From Candidatus Aerophobota bacterium (GTDB lineage: Bacteria > Aerophobota > Aerophobia > Aerophobales > B3-G15), in NCBI GenBank assembly GCA_003648845.1, contig QMQA01000111.1:1-5339 (forward strand): a DNA stretch of 5,339 nt. Direction: 5' to 3'. Shown piece by piece: positions 1 through 4,662 of this stretch. The notes under the pieces are model-generated. The model searched no databases. It saw nothing but the letters and a program-made list of their open reading frames with translations, and was not told the DNA's origin. Numbering within the stretch: the stretch's first letter is position 1; the number at the start of each line of letters is the position of its first letter. Both the position numbers and the translations under genes were made by a program.

Positions 1-5
1 AGCCA

Positions 6-164
6 ATGTATTTTGATGATATCTATATGGAAGATATAAGGCCAGCCACACGGGTAAGCGAATATGTTGCAGAAATCATTGAATTTTGCCTGCAGGACTC
101 ACAAGTGAGGAATTGGAAAAAGAATAGTCCAAACCTCAATAAATTACAAGAAAGTCCTCTTTAA
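6..164 (+). pseudogene. Truncated second copy of the 5' end of the 642-aa adaptation-module gene
   Basis: A 52-codon reading frame starts with ATG in the context AGCCAATGTA, the same context as the intact gene at 1262. By hand count its first 31 residues share 23 identities with the start of the 642-aa protein, including MYFDDIYMED and PATRVSEY. The first 100 nt of the window match 1257-1356 at about 74 of 100 positions. Many differences are at third codon positions, so the two copies diverged under protein-level constraint rather than duplicating recently. Similarity fades after about residue 33 and the frame stops at 162-164, so this is a remnant and not a functional gene. Its ribosome binding site would lie left of the window. 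By analogy with the intact copy, a cas4 gene is expected to end about 20 nt further left. The function of the parent gene is unknown. Confidence 0.8.
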
Positions 165-236
165 ACGATAAGGAGTATAAAAATTGAAGGTCTCTGCCAA
201 AAGTTTTTAGAAAAGAAGGATATTTTGAGAAACTGT

Positions 237-369
237 ATAGCGCAAGGTTCCCAATGTTAATATTTCTAAAGGTTGGTAAAAATTTGAAAAATGACCTTAG
301 GGAGTGGTTTCCTCTGGATAAGAAATATTTCTAATTGACCCGTAGCCTTATATGAGAAGGGGAAATTGG
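237..369 (+). other. Possible decayed CRISPR leader
   Basis: Short blocks match the active leader (4529-4663) in the same order and at nearly the same spacing. ATAG followed by CA and GGTT is at 237 and at 4529. GAGTGGTT is at 302-309 and at 4592-4599. TATAT, GAGAAGG and GAAATTGG with 1-2 nt gaps are at 349-369 and at 4641-4663. Total lengths are 133 and 135 nt. Sequence between the blocks is poorly conserved, the TATAAT box of the active leader is not present, and no recognisable CRISPR repeat follows. I infer a relic leader from a lost upstream array. The alignment was done by eye and could partly reflect shared purine-rich composition. Confidence 0.33.
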
Positions 370-388
370 ATCATTTGTGAAATTGGAT
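362..388. repeat. Pair of 10-bp direct repeats upstream of hicB
   Basis: GAAATTGGAT occurs exactly at 362-371 and again at 379-388, a period of 17 bp. A similar pair (TGAAATTG, period 22 bp) occurs at 4633-4640 and 4655-4662, just before the first CRISPR repeat. The pair may therefore be a leader element carried in the relic leader. The other possibility is an operator for the hicBA promoter downstream. Neither is shown by the sequence alone. Confidence 0.4.
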
Positions 389-442
389 GATTGGTATTAT
401 TGAAATTTTAAAACATATCCAGGAAAAAAAGTGATAGGTAGA

Positions 443-471
443 TTAAAGATTTTTGTATTTAGATTTATAAT
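443..471 (+). promoter_or_regulatory. Candidate promoter for hicBA
   Basis: A perfect -10 box TATAAT is at 466-471. The matching -35 position, 17 bp upstream, is TTAAAG (443-448), a poor match to TTGACA. Transcription would start near 478, just ahead of the GGAGG at 481-485, giving a very short 5' untranslated region. In an AT-rich background a TATAAT can occur by chance. From here transcription could run on through cas4, the 642-aa gene, cas1 and cas2, because I see no terminator in between. Confidence 0.35.
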
Positions 472-491
472 TTTTCCTCGGGAGGGTGAGA

Positions 492-719
492 ATGAGTAAT
501 TATAAAGTAAGTGTTGTGATAGAAAAAGATGAACACGGGTATTATGCTTATTGTCCGGAACTAAAGGGTTGTCAGACTCAGGGTGATTCCTTGGAAGAAG
601 TGTTGAAGAATATAAGAGAAGCAATTGAATTGTATCTGGAAACGTTAACCGAGGAAGAGATTAAACAATTTTTGAGCAAAGAAATATTGACCACTTCATT
701 AGAGGTAGAGATTGGATAA
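492..719 (+). CDS. hicB: HicB-family antitoxin
   Basis: This 75-aa protein has the HicB antitoxin core. It begins with a beta strand (YKVSVVIEKDEHGYYAYCPEL), continues with the KGCQTQGDSLEEVLKNIREA segment typical of the family, and ends with an acidic helix and a short C-terminal strand. HicB proteins have a degenerate RNase H-like fold and bind and neutralise the HicA toxin. No ribbon-helix-helix or helix-turn-helix DNA-binding tail is visible, so autoregulation through this protein alone is uncertain. I chose ATG at 492 because GGAGG at 481-485 lies 6 nt upstream. The in-frame GTG at 486 would overlap that binding site. The gene overlaps hicA by 8 nt, which suggests translational coupling. 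It lies between a remnant of a CRISPR module and a truncated cas4, an uncommon place for a toxin-antitoxin pair. Confidence 0.9.
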   Translation: MSNYKVSVVIEKDEHGYYAYCPELKGCQTQGDSLEEVLKNIREAIELYLETLTEEEIKQFLSKEILTTSLEVEIG

Positions 720-915
720 GACACCGAGAATAACGGCTTCACAAGCAGAGGAAATATTGCTGAAAGCTGGATTTAAGCTGATTAGGAGCAAGGGAGGTCA
801 TAGAATATATAAGAAAGCTAATACAAGAATAGTGATACCTTATCATTCAGGAAAAATATTACATCCCAAAATAGTAAAGCAGATATTCAAGGCTGTAAAC
901 ATTGATATGGAATAA
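712..915 (+). CDS. hicA: HicA-family mRNA interferase toxin
   Basis: This 67-aa protein has the usual HicA size and layout. PRIT near the N-terminus is followed by a helix ending in KAGF (residues 18-21), then the RSKGGH motif with the candidate catalytic His at residue 30, a strand with IPYH (42-45), and a C-terminal helix. HicA proteins have a double-stranded RNA-binding fold and cleave mRNA ribosome-independently; HicB blocks them. The usual GSH motif is GGH here, which is a common variant. TTG at 712 is the likely start: GAGGT at 702-706 is well spaced and no in-frame ATG precedes the conserved PRIT. The gene appears full length and intact. Its last codons overlap the truncated cas4 frame, so the toxin gene ends almost exactly where cas4 homology begins. 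Confidence 0.9.
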   Translation: MDKTPRITASQAEEILLKAGFKLIRSKGGHRIYKKANTRIVIPYHSGKILHPKIVKQIFKAVNIDME

Positions 916-1240
916 CATAAAAGTTGATTTGATGAAAAGAAAAAACAACGATATAATTGTGGGAGAGGTAAGAAAATTCTCTCGATTTGAAAAATCAGCC
1001 ATAATGCAGCTTGCTTTTTATCTTTACAGGTTAAGGCAAAGGGGAATTAATGCTAAGGGAGAGCTTATGGTGCCAAGGGGAAGGAAAAGAATCCCTGTAG
1101 AACTTACCCAGGATATCGAAGATGAGCTTAAGCAAACTTTTCACCAGGTAAAAGACATAATTGCCCAGGATAATCCTCCCGAACCTGTAAAAAATAGATA
1201 CTGCACCCACTGTGCCTACAGAGAATTTTGCTGGGTCTAA
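902..1240 (+). CDS. cas4: Cas4, N-terminally truncated and probably inactive
   Basis: Cas4 is a RecB-family, iron-sulfur cluster nuclease that processes prespacers with Cas1 and Cas2. Visible here are IKVDLM with the metal-binding Asp (residue 9), the GEVRK motif (21-25), the QLAFY motif (36-40) and a C-terminal Cys cluster C101, C104, C110 ending CAYREFCWV. The first 50-60 residues of a normal Cas4, with the first cluster Cys and an active-site His, are missing: the frame has a stop at 896-898 and the upstream DNA is hicA. The catalytic Lys of the family E-x-K motif is Arg24. Lacking one cluster Cys and the Lys, it is unlikely to cleave DNA. Its start is uncertain: TTG at 902 keeps the Asp motif but has only a weak binding site, and ATG at 932 would lose the motif. 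It could be a remnant whose intact counterpart lies left of the window, or a repurposed C-terminal domain. Confidence 0.8.
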   Translation: MIWNNIKVDLMKRKNNDIIVGEVRKFSRFEKSAIMQLAFYLYRLRQRGINAKGELMVPRGRKRIPVELTQDIEDELKQTFHQVKDIIAQDNPPEPVKNRYCTHCAYREFCWV

Positions 1241-1261
1241 AAAAAAGAAAGAGGATAGCCA

Positions 1262-3190
1262 ATGTACTTTGATGATATTTATATGGAAGATATGGAACCT
1301 GCTACAAGGGTGAGTGAGTATACTGCCAGGATTGTTGATTTTTGTATGGAAGACCCTTACCTGAGCAAGGAGATGGAGGACGAGGGAGAGAAATTTCTCG
1401 GTCCAAAACTCCAGGCCTATTACCCAACCTCACAGGAAAGAGAATCTGCTGAGCTTCGCTTTCTGGATTATTTTCTCTTTTCCTATTCCTCCATCCATTA
1501 CAGGAAAACTCCCCTTGAGGTGTTTTTATCTAAAAAATTGTCAGATTTTAACAAAAAAGATAGAAAAATCTATTCTGCATTTAGATTCAATATTTACAGT
1601 GCATTTGAGGTATTGAAAGTTGCTCTCGGCTCCCACTTTATAGCCAGGGACCTCTCTTCTACTAAGGTCTATAAGATAAGAGAAAACAGGGGTACCTACT
1701 ACCTGGAAGAGGGGGATTTCATCATTGCCAGAGTCCTGCCTTATGAAAAAGATTATGCCCTGGCTCATATAAGTTTACTTTTGCCAAAAAATATCTCTTA
1801 TCTGGCAAAAAGGGAATGGAAGAGAATGTCAGAGAAAACTAAAGAAAAGCCTGACCCTTTATTGCTGGAGAGGACTTTCTACCAGAAAGAAAAAACAAGG
1901 GAAGAGAACCTGGAAATAGTAGAGAAAAACCTGAGGCGCAAATTAAAAAAATATATGGGTAAAAAGGCAATTACAATCAGACAGCTCAAGAAAAAGATAA
2001 ATAAAACCACTGATCCTGCAAAGATTCTCAAGGAACTGACCGAAAAAATAGACTTTCCCAGTAGCAAGGAGTTTGTGGAGTTCCAGGACCTTTTTAATTT
2101 GTTCTGGAACCTCTCCTCCCGCGAGGAATTTGGGGGAAAATCTCCTGAGGAGAAAATAAAAGAAGTAATGGGTCCTAAGGAGAAGGAACTTGTTAAAGAT
2201 CTTACCTCTTATATAGCTTCAAAGATTGATCCAGATAAGTTTTCCAGTCAGGAGGAGCTGGAAAGAAAAGTAGAGGAGTATAAAAATAAATGGCTTTCTG
2301 AGCCTCAACCAGAGTTAAATGGCAAGACTCCGTGGCAGGTAATTACAGAGGAAAGAAAAAGGCTGGGCAGTCCCCGCAAAGGCTTTCCCTTTAAAATAAG
2401 TGTAACTCCTATACTCAAACCGGAGGTTAAATCAAGGCTGAATAAAATTACACCCAAGGATACCCCACTTGTAGAAGATGTAGAAACTTTTATCAATTAT
2501 TTTGAGCGCAATAAGGTAAAAGTTACCCCTAAGAATAAGTGGATTCCCTTTAAGCATCTTAAAATAATAGAGCAGAATTTCAAATATAAAGATAGTTTTG
2601 TATTTTTGGGCAAAGAGGAGAAAAGAGGGGAAGAGTCTCGCAAACGGTATATAAACTTTATAGATAAACTCTGCCGGGCAAAAAGACTGATCCGGGTGGA
2701 TAATAAGGGGAGGATAAATGTAAATAAAACTCGGGTGGAGGAGTTTAGAGAAAAACCTTATGGCAAAAAGCTTTTTGAGCTTTTCTGCACCTGGGTGGAA
2801 AAGGTGGACTGGAAAGATTTGCAACCAAACGATTTTCTGGACTATTACTGCGATATGTACCAGAAAGACTTTCAGACTCCTCTTTATCATTTAGATCAGT
2901 TGCGGGTAGATGAAAAGATAACTCCTGAGCAGATGGTGCGCAAACTCTATGCTTCCAAGATAGGATTGATTGAGTCACAGGAAGGTCTTTTACGTCATCT
3001 GAGTTTAAATTTAAAGAGTATACTTCTGGATTATCTTAAGTGGCTGGGAGTAATTCAAACTGAGGAAAAAGAAATAATAAAGGAGATGGGAATATACACC
3101 ATTAAGAAATTCTGGGTAACTGCTACTGGTAAAATATTGATTGAACAGATGGTACTGCATTTTATCCAGAAGGGCAAAATAAAAGTTTAA
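1262..3190 (+). CDS. Uncharacterised 642-aa protein in the cas4-cas1 interval
   Basis: I do not recognise this as a named Cas protein. It is soluble, rich in Lys and Glu, and has no signal peptide, membrane segment, HD motif, helicase motif or reverse-transcriptase motif. Residues 1-60 are an acidic helical start also found in the truncated copy at position 6. Residues 66-175 (RFLDYFLF, KTPLEVFL, AFEVLKV, LEEGDFIIARVLP) recall an uncharacterised region of some SEC-C or plasmid pRiA4b-type proteins, but there is no Cys-rich SEC-C tail. Residues 183-260 are highly charged and probably helical. Two copies of a W-x6-E-[FL]-x-G-K-[ST]-P motif are at 282-295 and 344-357. Residues 464-495 and 576-632 look like winged-helix segments (LCRAKRLIRVDNKGRINV; YLKWLGV to VTATGKILI), which would suit nucleic-acid binding. 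The ATG is supported by GAGG at 1251-1254. The stop directly abuts the cas1 ATG. The context suggests an adaptation accessory factor; the domain likeness is from memory and weak. Confidence 0.93.
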   Translation: MYFDDIYMEDMEPATRVSEYTARIVDFCMEDPYLSKEMEDEGEKFLGPKLQAYYPTSQERESAELRFLDYFLFSYSSIHYRKTPLEVFLSKKLSDFNKKDRKIYSAFRFNIYSAFEVLKVALGSHFIARDLSSTKVYKIRENRGTYYLEEGDFIIARVLPYEKDYALAHISLLLPKNISYLAKREWKRMSEKTKEKPDPLLLERTFYQKEKTREENLEIVEKNLRRKLKKYMGKKAITIRQLKKKINKTTDPAKILKELTEKIDFPSSKEFVEFQDLFNLFWNLSSREEFGGKSPEEKIKEVMGPKEKELVKDLTSYIASKIDPDKFSSQEELERKVEEYKNKWLSEPQPELNGKTPWQVITEERKRLGSPRKGFPFKISVTPILKPEVKSRLNKITPKDTPLVEDVETFINYFERNKVKVTPKNKWIPFKHLKIIEQNFKYKDSFVFLGKEEKRGEESRKRYINFIDKLCRAKRLIRVDNKGRINVNKTRVEEFREKPYGKKLFELFCTWVEKVDWKDLQPNDFLDYYCDMYQKDFQTPLYHLDQLRVDEKITPEQMVRKLYASKIGLIESQEGLLRHLSLNLKSILLDYLKWLGVIQTEEKEIIKEMGIYTIKKFWVTATGKILIEQMVLHFIQKGKIKV

Positions 3191-4186
3191 ATGAAAAGAA
3201 CTATTTATATTTTCTCTAACGGTGAGCTTAAGAGAAAGCAAAATACCATTTATTTTGAGAGGGAAAAGGGAGGTAAAAAATACGTTCCTGTGGAAAATAC
3301 GGGAGAGATTATGATATTTGGAGAGGTAACTATAAACAAGAAATTGCTTGATTTTTTAAGCCAGCAGGAGATAATTTTGCATTTTTTCAACTATTATGGG
3401 TACTATTCAGGCTCTTTTTATCCACGGGAACATTATAATTCCGGTTATATGACCCTTAAGCAGTGCGAGCATTATCTTGATGAGGGAAAAAGAATGGACC
3501 TTGCTCAAAGATTTGTTAAAGGAGCTGTTGCAAATATTAAGAAAGTCCTATCTTACTACCACAACAGGGGCATAGACCTTGCTTCAAATATTGAGCAAAT
3601 AGAGAGCCTTGAAGAAGAGATTTCCTTTCAACAAAGTACTGATGCTTTAATGGCTATTGAGGGAAATATTCGTGATTTTTACTATAAAGCTTTTAATAAA
3701 ATTATCAACAATTCTGAGTTTGAATTTGGGGAAAGAAGCAGACGTCCTCCTCAAAACAGGTTAAATGCTCTGATAAGTTTTGGTAATAGTCTGGTTTATA
3801 CGGCAATTTTAAGTGAGATATATAAGACCCATTTAGATCCCCGGATAGGGTTTTTGCATACTACAAACTTTCGCAGATTTACTCTGAATCTGGATGTGGC
3901 TGAGATTTTTAAACCTGTTATTGCCGACAGAATTATTTTCTATCTCGTTAATAAGGGAGTTATTAAGACAAACCATTTTGTGAAAGCTCTGGGAGGGGTA
4001 TCTCTCAATGAAAAAGGCAGGATGATTTTTGTGGAGGCATTTGATAAAAGGCTAAAAACAGTCATCCAGCATAGTTCAATCAGGAAGCGTGTTTCTTATA
4101 AAAGATTAATGAGGCTGGAGCTTTATAAGCTGGAAAAGCATTTCATGGGCGAGAGACCTTATCTGCCATTTGTGGCGTACTGGTGA
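3191..4186 (+). CDS. cas1: Cas1 integrase, type I-B style
   Basis: Cas1 is the metal-dependent integrase that, as a complex with Cas2, inserts new spacers at the leader end of the array. The 331-aa length is normal. The N-terminal beta domain includes the family segment HFFNYYGYYSGSFYPRE (64-80). The catalytic helical domain has Glu157 (AIEGNIRDFYY), His223 (IGFLHTTNFRRF), and Asp235 and Glu238 (LDVAEIFKP), the expected metal-binding set, so it appears active. SFGNSLVYTAILSEIY (196-211) is a further family signature. The pattern resembles the I-B (HMARI-type) Cas1 group by my reading. The ATG at 3191 follows the stop of the 642-aa gene with no gap, and no clear ribosome binding site lies within 5-10 nt. 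Translation is therefore probably coupled to the upstream gene. The end of the protein (YLPFVAYW) is typical and complete. Confidence 0.97.
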   Translation: MKRTIYIFSNGELKRKQNTIYFEREKGGKKYVPVENTGEIMIFGEVTINKKLLDFLSQQEIILHFFNYYGYYSGSFYPREHYNSGYMTLKQCEHYLDEGKRMDLAQRFVKGAVANIKKVLSYYHNRGIDLASNIEQIESLEEEISFQQSTDALMAIEGNIRDFYYKAFNKIINNSEFEFGERSRRPPQNRLNALISFGNSLVYTAILSEIYKTHLDPRIGFLHTTNFRRFTLNLDVAEIFKPVIADRIIFYLVNKGVIKTNHFVKALGGVSLNEKGRMIFVEAFDKRLKTVIQHSSIRKRVSYKRLMRLELYKLEKHFMGERPYLPFVAYW

Positions 4187-4202
4187 TAAGTAGTGATAGG
4201 CT

Positions 4203-4466
4203 ATGTATGTGATTATGGTTTATGATATCAATGAGGAGCGAGTAAATAAGGTACTTAAGATAGGGAGGAGGTACCTTAACTGGATGCAGAACTCTGTTCT
4301 GGAAGGGGAGATAAGTAAGGCTAAACTTGTTAAATTGAAAATGGAGTTGAAAAAAGTTATTGAGGAGGAAGAAGATTCTATAATTTTTTACAAGCTACGG
4401 ACAAAAAAGTTCTTTGATAGGGAAACAATGGGGAAGGAAAAGGCAACTGATGAGAGAATATTGTGA
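4203..4466 (+). CDS. cas2: Cas2 adaptation protein
   Basis: This 87-aa protein has the Cas2 ferredoxin-like fold pattern. The first strand MYVIMVYDI ends with the conserved Asp8. A helix follows (EERVNKVLKIGRRYL), then WMQNSVLEGEIS (27-38), which is the family's Q-x-S-V-[FL]-E-G segment, a second helix (42-56) and the strand DSIIFYKL (58-65). Cas2 dimers bridge two Cas1 dimers and hold the prespacer. The structural role is established, while nuclease activity is not needed for adaptation in studied systems. It begins 16 nt after the cas1 stop, with only a weak purine-rich binding site (GTGATAGG). ATG at 4203 gives the standard N-terminus. It is the last gene before the leader, as usual for this module. 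Confidence 0.95.
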   Translation: MYVIMVYDINEERVNKVLKIGRRYLNWMQNSVLEGEISKAKLVKLKMELKKVIEEEEDSIIFYKLRTKKFFDRETMGKEKATDERIL

Positions 4467-4662
4467 GGTGTAAGTGGATGGTGGTAGAGGAATCTCGTCG
4501 AAGTAGAATAGTGTAAATTTAACGGGGGATAGACAGGGTTATTCAGAGGGGTATGAACATTGACCAGAAGAAGATAAAAGGGTATAATGAAGAGTGGTTA
4601 TCTTGTTCATTGAAAATAAGGGTTAGAAGGTGTGAAATTGTATATAGAGAAGGATGAAATTG
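4467..4662 (+). promoter_or_regulatory. CRISPR leader
   Basis: This 196-nt non-coding, purine-rich stretch lies between the cas2 stop and the first repeat. The repeat's 3' end (ATTGAAAC, the usual crRNA 5' handle in type I-B and III arrays) shows that the array is read on the + strand, so the leader is on this side and spacer 1 should be the newest. It contains a near-consensus promoter (4560-4588) and two TGAAATTG copies near the repeat. The leader-repeat junction at 4662/4663 should be the Cas1-Cas2 integration site. Assignment rests on position, orientation and the promoter. Confidence 0.82.
4560..4588 (+). promoter_or_regulatory. Leader promoter for the CRISPR array
   Basis: TTGACC at 4560-4565 matches five of six bases of the -35 consensus. 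TATAAT at 4583-4588 is a perfect -10 box, and the spacing is exactly 17 bp. Transcription would start near 4595, about 68 nt before the first repeat, and run into the array. This is the best housekeeping-sigma promoter I see in the window, so the array can be expressed independently of the cas genes. Confidence 0.82.

Larger units (their letters stand above)
165..480. other. Gene-poor stretch between the gene remnant and hicB
   Basis: No reading frame here has both a plausible start and a ribosome binding site, and all frames are short. One frame is open from about 188 to 331 on the + strand, but it has no start signal and I recognise nothing in it. The stretch holds a possible decayed CRISPR leader (about 237-369), a pair of 10-bp direct repeats (362-388) and a candidate promoter close to hicB (443-471). 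No tRNA, rRNA or terminator hairpin is evident. Confidence 0.6.

Noticed and set aside
188..334. 48-codon open + frame in the gap before hicB
   Set aside because: It has no start codon with a ribosome binding site and no similarity I recognise, and it overlaps the stretch that better matches the leader.
369..410. Degenerate CRISPR repeat after the relic leader (contains ATTGAAA at 399-405)
   Set aside because: Position-by-position comparison gave only about 12 of 30 matches, and the ATTGAAA is about 7 nt out of place. That is not above what AT-rich sequence gives.
486..491. GTG at 486 as the start of hicB
   Set aside because: It overlaps the GGAGG binding site. ATG at 492 has correct spacing and gives the normal HicB N-terminus.
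397..624. 75-aa open frame on the - strand overlapping hicB
   Set aside because: It is antisense to a well-supported antitoxin gene, with no start signal and no recognisable motif.
932..934. ATG at 932 as the start of cas4
   Set aside because: It would remove the conserved Asp motif (IKVDLM) and has no binding site. It cannot be excluded, since the gene may not be translated at all.
2432..2890. 152-aa open frame on the - strand
   Set aside because: It lies wholly inside the 642-aa gene, has no ribosome binding site, is hydrophobic in a composition-driven way, and matches no pattern I know. It is a shadow frame.
1262..3190. The 642-aa protein as Cas8, Cas3, a reverse transcriptase or a transposase
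   Set aside because: No HD, DEAD-box or Walker motifs, no YxDD motif, no DDE pattern and no zinc cluster are visible. Its position between cas4 and cas1 is also unusual for an effector subunit.
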